A stretch of 64,000 bases of DNA from Candidatus Sacchlamyda saccharinae (GCA_030408505.1 JAUHQI010000002.1:284674-348673); one strand, 5' to 3'. Shown: positions 42,122 through 50,734, numbered from the stretch's first letter. Notes: generated by a model not told the origin, from the sequence alone. A program made the numbers and translations.

Positions 42122-45100
42122 ATGAAATTTTGGTGTTTACTTTTCACAGTTTTTTTCTCCTTTTCCCCTATGGGGCAAGCAGCGGATGATGATGCTCTTC
42201 AAGAGTTTGATGATGACGCATTTCTTTCTGCTAAAACCGAGCCAGGGTCCGATGGGTTAATTGGTTGGTCTTTGTTTAGCTCCGATGAGGGCGAAGATCG
42301 ATACACCATCAACTTCAACAACGTTTCGGTCATTGAATATTTACGGTTCATCTCGCGCATTGCCAATGTGAATTTCCAGTTCGAAGAAGCAGAGCTCGAT
42401 TTCACAATCACCGTTGTTTCAGAAGAGCCATTGACTGTTCAGAACATCCTCTCAGCATTGATTCAAACTTTGCGCGCCCGCGGTTTTTCTCTGCTTGAAC
42501 AGGACAGTAATCTTTTGATTACACGTAGCCCTGACGTGAATCAAATACCCACCATTGTAACCCCTGATCACAACCGGGATAATGAGCAAAATGCGCCGAT
42601 TGTCACACGCGTGTTCCGCATCAAAAATGCCAACCTCAATTCGCTAGCTAGTATCATGCGGCCGATGATGTCCAAAGGGGCAATGATCGATGTTTCTAAT
42701 GAAACAAGGCAGTTGATAGTGACCGACATCACGACCAATGTCGATAAAATTGCCACGCTCTTGCACAGTCTTGACTCGCCCCATTCTCCTCTTGAAATCG
42801 ACATCTACAAAGTGCACCACATGCCAGCGGGTCAACTCGGTGACATGGCAAAAGCACTGCTTGAGCCTTTTGCAGAAGAAAACCCCCTTATTTTGGTCGC
42901 ACAAAACGAATCCAATTCCATCTACATCGTCTCAACCCCGAGTTTGATTGAAAGAGCTGTTGAAGTATTAGAAGATCTCGATGTCCGCCCGCGTGATGTG
43001 AAAGGCCCGATGGGCAACAAAGTCTACCTCTACAAAATCCAAAACAAATCGGCTAGCGATCTTCTAGAAGCTCTTGAGGAAATTGCCGACGAGCTCGATG
43101 GAACAGGCAGCCAATCAGTCAGCTTGATCGCAGCCCTTGAAAATGTGAAATACATTAAAGAGTCCGACTCGCTGATGTTCATCACAGATACCGAGACACA
43201 AACCAAAGTCGAGACCATACTCGGCACTTTAGATACATTCTCTGAAAGCCGTAATTTTTACATCTATAAGATCCAAAAAGCGGGCAAAGAACAAGTTGAA
43301 AAATCCTTAGAGCAACTCGCGCGCAGCTTGAAAAAAGGCGACTCGGATCGAGATCTGATCGACGCCATCCAAAGCATGCGCTACATCAAAGAGACCAATT
43401 CCTACATCTTTACGGGAACAGATGAGTCGCTAAAGAAATTGCGCGAGATTCTCCCCACTTTTGATGTAGCTGTTGCCGAGTATTCCCCATCAAGCCACTA
43501 CGTCCTCTACACGCCAAAATACTTAAGCGGAAAAGAGCTGGAAAATGCGATCGAAGATTTAGAAGACAACCTCGCCTCTTCAGGACTCACCGATGAAGCC
43601 CTACTCACCGCGATCGAGTCGATGAAATGGGTCCCCGCAACCAATACCCTCCTCTTTACAGGGTCACCTGCAGCCCTTGAACATATTGCAAATATCATCA
43701 AGTTGATCGACGTCCCAGCCGGCGCCCCTAGCAAAATCTTCCTCTACAAGCCCCAATACATTGACAATGAGCAGATCGAAGAGGCGCTTGACGAGCTTGC
43801 TGATAAACTCGATCACAAAAATTTATCCGATCGCAATCTAGCCGCAGCAATCGATGACATGACTTGGATCTCTGAGAGCCAAGCCTTTCTTTTTAAAGCC
43901 GACCCCGGAACCATTGAGAAGATTGAACTCTTTCTCAAAGACATCGACAACCCAAGAGAAGCCGAAGCAATCGCCAGTTCGTACTTCCTCTACAAGCTAA
44001 AATTTGCTCGCGGTGACGATGTCATTGACCACTTAGAAAAAATCGCTAAAAATCTCCCCGAGCGGGACCCTTCCCAAAAAGCGATCATCGAAGTGATCGA
44101 CAATGCTTCCTTCCTACGCGATACCAACGCTGTCCTCCTTACTGGACCTGTTAAAGCCGTAGAAGATGTCAAACTGCTCGTAGAGCAATTTGATGTCCCT
44201 GGCGCAACACCACCCTCTTTCGATAAGACATCCTTCTTCATTTACAAGGCCAAACACCTCACTCCCGGCCAGCTCGAAGAGGCGTTGCAAGAAACCGCCC
44301 GAGATCTGAAGAAATCTGGGCTGCTCGACCCCTCACTCCTCCAGTCCATCGATACGATGCGTGTTGTTGAGATGACAAACTCTCTCATATTCACCGGAAC
44401 CAAAGAATCTTTGGACAAAACTAAAGAGATCATCGATACCATCGATGTGAAAGGAGCCATTGATGAAGAAGGGACTAGTGAGTATTCCGGACACAGCTTC
44501 TACATCTACAAAGTCCGCTATGTCTCAATGACAGAGCTGATGAAGCTCATCAAAAACGTAGTCCACAACCTCGAAAAAGAGGGCGGAGATAAAAATTCGC
44601 AGCTGATCAAAGCCTTGAAGATGGCCAAAGAGGTAAAGGAAACCCACTCTATTCTCTTCACAGGTCCCCCACCCGTGCTAGAGAAAATCGCTGAGCTCAT
44701 GAAACAACTCGATGCACCAGGAGGCCTTGGCGAGGCCGATGAGGGACGCGAGGCGGGCGACTACGTCATCTACAAACCTGCAAATGTCAGCGGCCCAGAA
44801 CTCATCGACATGATGTGCGACTTCATGCAAAACCTGCAGCGCTCTGGAGTGCGCGACCCCTCACTGTTTGAAACCATTAAAAATCTTCAGTTCATTCAGC
44901 GCACCAGCTACATTCTCATTTCAGGCGATCCCTCATCGGTCGAAAAAGCGCAGGAACTTCTCCGCAAATTTGACGTGCCAGGATCTGGCGCTGTTACCTC
45001 CCTTACCCAACTTGAGACGAGCTTTCTTATCTATAAGCTCCACTACCACCAAGGAAAAGAACTCCAAGAGACTTTGAAAAAAATTGGGACAGATTTGAGC

Positions 45101-46204
45101 CAAACCGATCCTGAAACAGGGTCTAGACTCATGAAAGCGATCAACTCGATCCAGTGGATCAAAATGACCAATTCGCTCCTGGCTACAGGAACACCAGACG
45201 TCCTCACCCAGCTCAAAGAACTCATCCAAAACATCGACATCCCTCTTCGCCAAGTCTTCATCGAAGTTCTGATCATTCAAACAACACTCAACAACAACCA
45301 ACAATTTGGTCTGCAGTGGGGTGGAAAAGCGCAATACCTAAACCGCTTTGCAGCCAGCACGAGTAACTTCCCCTCTCCAAATCCAGATGGAGGAGCTAAC
45401 CGGACCCTCTCCACTCCTCTTAACGACGTCAATGCCACAAGAACCCCTCTTGCTACAGACATACCAGCTCCCTCCATAGACGCAGGCGGCTTTGACCTAG
45501 GTGTCATTGGCGACATTATCCTTCATCGAGGAAAAACATTTATCTCTCTTGCTTCACTTGTCAACGCCCTTCAACAAGACAATGATGCTGTTGTTGTAAT
45601 GAACCCAAAAATTGTGGCGCAAGACAACCAGCAATCGACCATCTTTGTTGGGCAAAACATCCCCTTCACAGGATCAACAGTCACGACAAATGCAGCTATT
45701 AGTCAACAAATCTCAACAAACCTAGAATACCGCGATGTGGGGACAAGCCTCTCCATTACCCCCATCCTTGGCACCAACGATATGGTGACACTAGAAATTA
45801 GCAATGAAATCACTGCCCAAGTTGCCAATACGACCGAAGGGGCAAACATTCAGGGATTGCAGACCAGCCGCACCTCGCTCAACACTCGCGTCCACGTCCC
45901 AGATAAGCACTTCGTCGCCTTAAGCGGCATGCTCCAAGACAATAGGACCCACTTTAAATCGAGTATTCCATGTCTCGGAGGCCTACCCGTTATCGGAGCC
46001 ATCTTTAGTGAGAACGACCGATTAAGCGCCCGCGACAATGTGATTTTCTTTATTAGACCTGTAATTATTGATTCTGTTGAACAATATGACGAAATAACCG
46101 ATACTCAGGAAGCCCTATATAAAGACTTAGGATCAAAACAAGTTGTTAAAGAAGAAATTGATGATGCTCTTGAGTGGGTTCGCGAGCCTGAGTGCTACTA
46201 CTAG
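42122..46204 (+). CDS. sctC: T3SS outer-membrane secretin SctC (CdsC) with nine extra N-domain repeats
   Basis: A 1360-residue secretin; family members are usually 600-920. A signal peptide (residues 1-20) is followed by an N0/STN domain (about 55-130), two N1-type domains (about 155-295), nine tandem repeats of about 82 residues (about 299-1040), and the C-terminal secretin gate (VFIEVLIIQTTLNNNQQFGL to FKSSIPCLGGLPVIGAIF). Each repeat starts like FYIYKIQ, continues LEEALEELA...L, then a W or Y-I-x-x-T-N-S-L-L-F-T-G core and ends with an LD-type strand. The repeats are diverged, so the expansion is old. The start lies after a 111-base gap. Confidence 0.95.
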   Translation: MKFWCLLFTVFFSFSPMGQAADDDALQEFDDDAFLSAKTEPGSDGLIGWSLFSSDEGEDRYTINFNNVSVIEYLRFISRIANVNFQFEEAELDFTITVVSEEPLTVQNILSALIQTLRARGFSLLEQDSNLLITRSPDVNQIPTIVTPDHNRDNEQNAPIVTRVFRIKNANLNSLASIMRPMMSKGAMIDVSNETRQLIVTDITTNVDKIATLLHSLDSPHSPLEIDIYKVHHMPAGQLGDMAKALLEPFAEENPLILVAQNESNSIYIVSTPSLIERAVEVLEDLDVRPRDVKGPMGNKVYLYKIQNKSASDLLEALEEIADELDGTGSQSVSLIAALENVKYIKESDSLMFITDTETQTKVETILGTLDTFSESRNFYIYKIQKAGKEQVEKSLEQLARSLKKGDSDRDLIDAIQSMRYIKETNSYIFTGTDESLKKLREILPTFDVAVAEYSPSSHYVLYTPKYLSGKELENAIEDLEDNLASSGLTDEALLTAIESMKWVPATNTLLFTGSPAALEHIANIIKLIDVPAGAPSKIFLYKPQYIDNEQIEEALDELADKLDHKNLSDRNLAAAIDDMTWISESQAFLFKADPGTIEKIELFLKDIDNPREAEAIASSYFLYKLKFARGDDVIDHLEKIAKNLPERDPSQKAIIEVIDNASFLRDTNAVLLTGPVKAVEDVKLLVEQFDVPGATPPSFDKTSFFIYKAKHLTPGQLEEALQETARDLKKSGLLDPSLLQSIDTMRVVEMTNSLIFTGTKESLDKTKEIIDTIDVKGAIDEEGTSEYSGHSFYIYKVRYVSMTELMKLIKNVVHNLEKEGGDKNSQLIKALKMAKEVKETHSILFTGPPPVLEKIAELMKQLDAPGGLGEADEGREAGDYVIYKPANVSGPELIDMMCDFMQNLQRSGVRDPSLFETIKNLQFIQRTSYILISGDPSSVEKAQELLRKFDVPGSGAVTSLTQLETSFLIYKLHYHQGKELQETLKKIGTDLSQTDPETGSRLMKAINSIQWIKMTNSLLATGTPDVLTQLKELIQNIDIPLRQVFIEVLIIQTTLNNNQQFGLQWGGKAQYLNRFAASTSNFPSPNPDGGANRTLSTPLNDVNATRTPLATDIPAPSIDAGGFDLGVIGDIILHRGKTFISLASLVNALQQDNDAVVVMNPKIVAQDNQQSTIFVGQNIPFTGSTVTTNAAISQQISTNLEYRDVGTSLSITPILGTNDMVTLEISNEITAQVANTTEGANIQGLQTSRTSLNTRVHVPDKHFVALSGMLQDNRTHFKSSIPCLGGLPVIGAIFSENDRLSARDNVIFFIRPVIIDSVEQYDEITDTQEALYKDLGSKQVVKEEIDDALEWVREPECYY

Positions 46205-47045
46205 TAGCACTCTAATCGAGCCCAAAATTGAGCACACAGTCCACGAGCGCTACCTCAAAAACCTTTCGTCCCCCTTCTCCCCCCTTGCCCCTGAGGAAAA
46301 AGAGACCCAGTGGGGCAGTGAATACACAATCGGGACCTATTTTGCCAAAAACCTCGACTTCTACCGAGCCATCACCGCCTTTAAGCGCGCTGAAATTCTC
46401 ACCACAGACTCCGATCGAAAACTAGAAGCGCAGTACGAGACCCTCCTCAATTATTACCTTGGCAAGCGCTACCTCGAGGCCGAAACTGCCTTTGACGACA
46501 GCGATCTCAAAAACGTATCCATCAACTTCCCTGCTTTCCATGACCTGCTCGTCATCCTCTACGACACCTACCTCCATCTTGACCACTCTGAAAAAGCGGC
46601 CCACGTCCTCAATCTCCTCGCCGAGTACTTCCCAGAGACCCACAAAAACCTCCTCTTGTACACCATCCTAAAAAGAGCCAAGCCGAGCGACCACCCCATC
46701 TGGACCGCCTACGATCAAAACAAAAAATCGACCCTGCTCGCTCCCCTCCTTAATGCCCTCATCCCGGGCACTGGCTACCTCTACCTTGGCCAAATCCAAA
46801 CCGCCATCACAGCCCTCCTTGTCAATGGTCTCTTCATCGCAGCCGCGATCTTTTTCTTTAAACGCAAGGCGTATGCCGCCGCCCTCATCTTCTTAAGTTT
46901 TGAAGCGGGCTGGTACTTTGGAGGGATCCATGGAGGCAAACGAGGCGCAAAATTCTACAACGAGCGGATCTACGAACAGATCGCCACCCCCCACATGAAC
47001 CGAGAAGGGATTTTCCCAATCTACCAACTAAAAAATGCTTTCTAA
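46143..47045 (+). CDS. TPR-containing membrane protein
   Basis: Up to 300 residues. It has an N-terminal signal-like segment, helical TPR-type repeats (residues about 55-185, such as GTYFAKNLDFYRAITAFKRA), then membrane segments: LNALIPGTGYLYLGQIQTAI (195-214), ALLVNGLFIAAAIFFF and AAALIFLSFEAGWYFGGIHG. The PGTGYLYLGQ motif recurs in small membrane proteins of the TM2-like type. The start is uncertain: TTG46143 overlaps sctC by 62 bases; ATG46161 is an alternative. It overlaps the YidD-like gene by 11 bases, so the pair likely works together. Confidence 0.7.
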   Translation: MLKKKLMMLLSGFASLSATTSSTLIEPKIEHTVHERYLKNLSSPFSPLAPEEKETQWGSEYTIGTYFAKNLDFYRAITAFKRAEILTTDSDRKLEAQYETLLNYYLGKRYLEAETAFDDSDLKNVSINFPAFHDLLVILYDTYLHLDHSEKAAHVLNLLAEYFPETHKNLLLYTILKRAKPSDHPIWTAYDQNKKSTLLAPLLNALIPGTGYLYLGQIQTAITALLVNGLFIAAAIFFFKRKAYAAALIFLSFEAGWYFGGIHGGKRGAKFYNERIYEQIATPHMNREGIFPIYQLKNAF

Positions 47046-47409
47046 ACTACTACTGATCGCCCTCTTTGCCGAAATCGGTTACATCGAGCCCTGGGGCAAA
47101 GACGCTCCCCAAAAAGAACCAGCTCCCATCCAGCAAAAAGCCCTCTCCCCACTCGGCATCATCGCAGAGAAAGCGATCTACCTCCACCACAACTTCATCA
47201 CCCACATCAGTGGCCCTAGAAGCCACTACCGCCCCTCCTCATCGCGCTACATGCTCGATGCGATCCACTCCTACGGTTTCTCCGTCGGCTACATCATGGG
47301 CTGCGACCGCCTCCTACGCGAAAACGGCGACCCCTGGCTCTACCGAACCACCCTCGAAGACGACAAACTCTTCAAATGGGACGAGCCTGCAGATTCATTG
47401 AGAAATTAA
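47035..47409 (+). CDS. YidD-like protein, 3' end altered by an insertion
   Basis: A 124-residue protein with a hydrophobic start and a YidD-like core (GPRSHYRPSSSRYMLDAIHS followed by YGFSVGYIMGCDRLLRENGD and PW), although the usual cysteine before YxPSCS is replaced by serine. YidD proteins assist membrane-protein insertion; pairing with a TPR membrane protein is seen in other genomes. The natural ending appears to be KLFKWDEPA plus a few residues. Here the frame runs into the toxin gene and ends DSLRN. A second copy of the ending occurs at 49340-49383. Confidence 0.65.
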   Translation: MLSKLLLIALFAEIGYIEPWGKDAPQKEPAPIQQKALSPLGIIAEKAIYLHHNFITHISGPRSHYRPSSSRYMLDAIHSYGFSVGYIMGCDRLLRENGDPWLYRTTLEDDKLFKWDEPADSLRN

Positions 47410-48270
47410 TGTACTATTTTCCACTTTTAGGCTACGCGATATATATTGGTTGATTTCTTGGATCACATCTGAAATTTCGCTGGGTAAATTTAATTCCTGC
47501 GCAACATCTCCAAGTCCTTGGAGATGTGCCTTCCATAATTTTTGGATTGATTCAAGAGAAGTTTGGCTAAACGCAATCTGTCGAAGTGGTGTTTCTCTTT
47601 TTGAAAAGGTATTTGAGACAGAATTCTTTAATTTATTAATATTTAACATCTCTTTTTTTCGGATAAGGAGCATTAAATCGTGGTAATCTTTCATCCGACT
47701 ATTGCTTGCCCCTTTGGAAAGAATAGTTTCTAATTTTTCTGAGAAAATGGTCTCGACGGGGTATACATTAAGTGAAATAGAATCTTCAAAAAAGGGTTTG
47801 CCTCGATATTGCAAGAGTGGAATTTGACGATTCAAGGGTTGAACTATATCACCTACCCCCACATCTACCTGTATTTTATCTCTCATCTTGGCAAATGTTG
47901 CATGCAAACTTACACGATAGCCTGGATAGAGCATGTGAGGTTGATTCAATGGTTTGATTCCATCAAGAGAAAAACTAAATCCATCATCGGAAAATACTGA
48001 ACTGATTTCTCGAAAAGCCGTCTCTAATTCTTTCTCTCTAGCATTCATACGGGTCAAAAGAAAATCCAAATCTGTTGTTTCACGCCCAATATGCATCAAA
48101 TACGCGAGGAGAAATCCCCCTTTGAAAATAAATCTTTCTACATATTCAGAGCCAGATAGACGAGTGAGAAACCTTTCTAGAAGAAACTGTTTCCAACAGG
48201 CATTGAATGGGATATTTTTTTCTTTTGCTATCGCTTGAAGCCTATCTTTTAAGGCTTGCTGATTCATCAT
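47395..48270 (-). CDS. AbiEii-type nucleotidyltransferase toxin
   Basis: A 291-residue member of the nucleotidyltransferase AbiEii/AbiGii toxin family (type IV toxin-antitoxin and phage abortive infection). The active-site block is FIFKGGFLLAYL (47-58) followed by RETTDLDFLL (63-72, the DLD pair). A later EKLETILSKGASNSRMKDYH segment is also conserved in the family. The stop lies inside the end of the YidD-like gene, marking the left cassette boundary. The start overlaps the antitoxin stop by four bases. Confidence 0.88.
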   Translation of the reverse strand: MMNQQALKDRLQAIAKEKNIPFNACWKQFLLERFLTRLSGSEYVERFIFKGGFLLAYLMHIGRETTDLDFLLTRMNAREKELETAFREISSVFSDDGFSFSLDGIKPLNQPHMLYPGYRVSLHATFAKMRDKIQVDVGVGDIVQPLNRQIPLLQYRGKPFFEDSISLNVYPVETIFSEKLETILSKGASNSRMKDYHDLMLLIRKKEMLNINKLKNSVSNTFSKRETPLRQIAFSQTSLESIQKLWKAHLQGLGDVAQELNLPSEISDVIQEINQYISRSLKVENSTLISQ

Positions 48271-48863
48271 ATCGTAACACTCATCAGGTAAGGAGTAATG
48301 TCAAAATAGAGTTTCTTAGCATACTCTTGTAGTTTAATAAGATCAATTTTATTTTTACCTCCAACTTTTAGTGCACTTTTAAGTGCCTTAATAGCTATCT
48401 CCCGACTAAGAAGGCGGAATGCATCAATAATGGTCCTTTCTCGATCAAAGATCGGGATAATTGCCCCTTCTAGTTCAATTTCTCTTCTTCCGAGTTGCAC
48501 GTCACGATATCGAATTATTTTGAGATCTTTAGTCTTTTTGATAGAGGTTCCATGGCGTATAGCAATCCAATGTTGACGCGGAATTTCCTCTGTTAGGTCA
48601 TAGATAGCAAGAGCAGAAATCAGACAAATCACACCACCCTTAACTGAATGAATAGCCTCGATTAGATCTGCCCATCTGAACATTTTAGGATTTCGATAAG
48701 AAACAGACTGATAGACCCCGCGGTGAATCCGATTTAGTTTTTTTGTCTTTACGTAATAGCTGAGCGTAGCAGGATGCACCCCCACTTCCCTTGCATCCTT
48801 GGCAGTGAAATATGGCTTTTCTAGAAGAGGGGCGAGTTTTTCTAGAGCATCGGGTCTTCTCAT
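48267..48863 (-). CDS. AbiEi-type antitoxin/transcriptional regulator
   Basis: A protein of about 198 residues starting MRRPDALEKLAPLLEKPYFT, with an N-terminal winged helix-turn-helix (AKDAREVGVHPATLSYYVKT) and the C-terminal AbiEi domain (HSVKGGVICLISALAIYDLT; FDRERTIIDAFRL). It should neutralise the AbiEii toxin and repress its own promoter through the palindrome directly upstream. ATG48863 is preferred over an upstream start at 48899 because the latter lies inside the palindrome arm. Confidence 0.87.
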   Translation of the reverse strand: MRRPDALEKLAPLLEKPYFTAKDAREVGVHPATLSYYVKTKKLNRIHRGVYQSVSYRNPKMFRWADLIEAIHSVKGGVICLISALAIYDLTEEIPRQHWIAIRHGTSIKKTKDLKIIRYRDVQLGRREIELEGAIIPIFDRERTIIDAFRLLSREIAIKALKSALKVGGKNKIDLIKLQEYAKKLYFDITPYLMSVTI

Positions 48864-48878
48864 AGCATCAACCTCTAC

Positions 48879-48937
48879 CTTATAACTTAACAAAAACACC
48901 CAATTTTGTCACCTGGGTGTTTTTGTTAAGTTATAAG
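48879..48937 (-). promoter_or_regulatory. Perfect 24-bp inverted repeat, AbiE operator
   Basis: The arm 48879-48902 (starts CTTATAACTTAACAAAA, ends ACCCA) is repeated exactly inverted at 48914-48937, with an 11-base spacer. It ends 15 bases upstream of the antitoxin ATG. On the minus strand GTGACA-17-TAAGTT is a possible promoter within it. AbiEi proteins are known to autorepress by binding inverted repeats of this size. It could also fold as a terminator-like stem with a T-run in the right arm. Confidence 0.7.
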
Positions 48938-48987
48938 CATTGAAGAAATATTTATATCCTACTGGCCACAAGTAAATTATAAAATTA

Positions 48988-49340
48988 TTAGCTACTCGAA
49001 GCGGCGACCATTTGCTTTTTGCCGCGGAGGGAAAAGGTGAGAGGCACGCCGGTGAAGGCAAAGGTTTTGCGGGCGATCCGCTTTTCTTGGGTGGTGAGCC
49101 CTTCGTTGGCATCGATGATGAGTAGGCAGAGATCAGCTCTTTCTAGAGCTCTTTCTAGAGCTCTTTCGGTGCGGATGGCAGCGAATTTATCGACAACCTC
49201 GTGTTCCGCTCCCTTACGACGTATGCCTGCAGTATCGATCAGGCGGTATTGTTTCCCTTCTACTTCGATATCGATGCTGTCGTGGGTTGTACCGGATATC
49301 GGAGAAACGAGGCACCTGTCTCTACCGAGGCCACGCTTGA
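48988..49340 (-). pseudogene. Internally deleted, truncated copy of der (engA)
   Basis: On the minus strand this encodes CLVSPISGTTHDSIDIEVEG then KQYRLIDTAGIRRKGAEHEV, nearly identical to the second GTPase domain of the intact der at 50733. It then jumps from EKRIAR straight to KTFAFTGVPLTFSLRGKKQM, the last 20 or so residues of Der. The first GTPase domain and most of the KH-like domain are missing. The deletion junction shares a CGG in both source sites. A 12-base duplication (ERAL repeated) is present. The 5' end joins abruptly to the YidD 3'-end copy. Confidence 0.85.
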
Positions 49341-49383
49341 AAACAACAAGCTCTTCAAGTGGGACGAACCAGCGCAGAAGTGA
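49341..49383 (+). pseudogene. Second, diverged copy of the YidD-like gene's 3' end
   Basis: Encodes ATLENNKLFKWDEPAQK and a stop, matching TTLEDDKLFKWDEPA of the gene at 47035. The DNA differs at about one base in five, mostly at third positions, so this is not a very recent duplication. It lies directly against the truncated der copy. Confidence 0.7.
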
Positions 49384-49473
49384 CTTATACCTAAACCAAT
49401 TCTTTGATGGTTTCAGTATTGACGAAATTCGCCATGATTTTATAAGCTCTGATACCAACAAGGGAGAACCATC

Positions 49474-49611
49474 ATGAAAACTTTTCTTTTTTCGCTTACT
49501 GTTATCATCGCTGCCTCTAGTTTTTCTGACTCGCCAACTTATGACATGCCTATAAAATGTCGAGCTTGTGGTGAATACCACCTACCGGGTGTCCCGTGCC
49601 CAAGAAAATAG
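49474..49611 (+). CDS. Small exported Cys-rich peptide
   Basis: A 45-residue product preceded by AGGGAGAA. The signal-like start (MKTFLFSLTVIIAASSFS) is followed by a short mature part containing CRAC and CPRK, a possible half zinc ribbon or disulphide pair. It overlaps the permease start by 16 bases, so it may act as a leader for coupled translation. Family unknown. Confidence 0.45.
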   Translation: MKTFLFSLTVIIAASSFSDSPTYDMPIKCRACGEYHLPGVPCPRK

Positions 49612-50684
49612 CTACTCTCAATGCTTCTTTCCTAGTTGCCGGCACTTCCATCGGAGCCGGCATGCTAGGACTTCCCGTCGAAACATCGGGCGGTGGTTTT
49701 TTTCCAGCAATAGTTTTTCTTCTAGTGAATTGGATTGTCCTCACAGGCACTGCTCTTTTGTTTGTGGAGGTACTAGACAAAAACAGAAAGAACACCAATT
49801 TCATTTCACTATCGGAAAAACTTCTAGGGAAAGAATTTAAGATCATTACTTTTATAGTATATGTTACCCTTTTTGCTTCTCTTACTCTTGCTTACGTAAA
49901 GGGAGGGGGAGTTTTCATCTCTGATATATTTGATAAAATTCCAGTCTCGTTAGGATGCCTAATTTTTTTACTTATTTTCTCTCCTCTTATAATTTTGGGG
50001 TCAAAGTATCTGGGCATAGGAAACAGCGTGTTAACTACCATTATGATAATATTTTTTATCGTACTAATATCTTATGGGATAACGTCGATTAACACCGAAT
50101 TTCTTACACACATTAATTGGAAGTTTGCATCTTTATCTATTCCTATGTTTATAACTTCTTTTGGGTTTCATAGTATCCTTCCCTCTCTTCATTCATATTT
50201 AGGAAACAAAAAGTCTTTAAAATGCGCCGTGATCATAGGGACCACTATTACTTTCTCAATTTATTTAGTCTGGGAGCTAGTTGTGCTTGGCACTATTCCT
50301 CTCAACGGAGAACATAGTTTATCTGCTGCTCTTTTGGCTGATCAAACGGCGATCTCCCCGTTGAAATATCATTTAAATTCGCCTCTACTTAGTGTGAGTG
50401 CACAAATATTTTACTTCACCGCGCTCACCACATCTTTTTTAGGGATAGGGCTTGGTTTAATCGATTTTTTACTTGATTCTTTTAGTATTTCACAAAAAAT
50501 TCTCAACCGCCTGTTCTTAGGCATCCTTATCTACCTTCCGGCAATATGGATTGCACAAACCAACCTTCGAATTTTTTATATTTCTATAAAGTATGGGGGT
50601 GGATTTGCGTGCTTTTACCTGCTAATTCTGTTGCCAATACTTCTATTCATTCGGAGTAACAAGCCTTCTAAAAATTTCACCTAG
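49596..50684 (+). CDS. Aromatic amino acid permease (TyrP/HAAAP family)
   Basis: A 362-residue inner-membrane carrier with about eleven helices. Its N-terminal LVAGTSIGAGMLGLPVETSG is the sodium- or proton-coupled substrate site of the hydroxy/aromatic amino-acid permease family; FITSFGFHSILPSLHSYLGN is the second conserved block. Chlamydiae use TyrP-type transporters to import tyrosine or tryptophan. Codons are more A+T-rich than in flanking core genes. The start is GTG49596. Flanking 18-bp repeats suggest it moved as a cassette. Confidence 0.88.
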   Translation: MPKKIATLNASFLVAGTSIGAGMLGLPVETSGGGFFPAIVFLLVNWIVLTGTALLFVEVLDKNRKNTNFISLSEKLLGKEFKIITFIVYVTLFASLTLAYVKGGGVFISDIFDKIPVSLGCLIFLLIFSPLIILGSKYLGIGNSVLTTIMIIFFIVLISYGITSINTEFLTHINWKFASLSIPMFITSFGFHSILPSLHSYLGNKKSLKCAVIIGTTITFSIYLVWELVVLGTIPLNGEHSLSAALLADQTAISPLKYHLNSPLLSVSAQIFYFTALTTSFLGIGLGLIDFLLDSFSISQKILNRLFLGILIYLPAIWIAQTNLRIFYISIKYGGGFACFYLLILLPILLFIRSNKPSKNFT

Positions 50685-50685
50685 T

Positions 50686-50734
50686 TATACACAAACCAAT
50701 TCAAGGCTTGGTTTGGGTATAGGTAGGATTTTTT
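50686..50734. terminator. Stem-loop terminator between permease and der
   Basis: TATACACAAACCAA (50686-50699) pairs with TTGGTTTGGGTATA (50708-50721), one mismatch, with an eight-base loop. TTTTTT follows at 50729-50734 on the plus strand. It separates two convergent genes; the T-run is several bases away from the stem, so efficiency is uncertain. Confidence 0.55.

Larger units (their letters stand above)
49385..50702. repeat. 18-bp direct repeats bounding the permease cassette
   Basis: TTATACCTAAACCAATTC at 49385-49402 and TTATACACAAACCAATTC at 50685-50702 differ in only two bases and enclose the small secreted-protein gene and the amino-acid permease. Each copy is the left part of a hairpin (AAACCA/TGGTTT at the first; a 14-base stem at the second). 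They may be duplicated terminators or traces of recombination that brought in the cassette. Confidence 0.5.

Noticed and set aside
43015-45245. Possible CRISPR or DNA satellite because of periodic similarity
   Set aside because: The periodicity is at protein level (about 82 residues), the DNA copies are diverged and in frame within sctC.
49201-49383. 60-codon frame spanning the der fragment and YidD end as a new gene
   Set aside because: It only joins antisense der sequence to the YidD tail; no start signal; explained by the rearrangement.
48988-49581. 197-codon minus-strand frame as a functional short Der
   Set aside because: It lacks the first GTPase domain and the KH domain and begins with unrelated antisense sequence.
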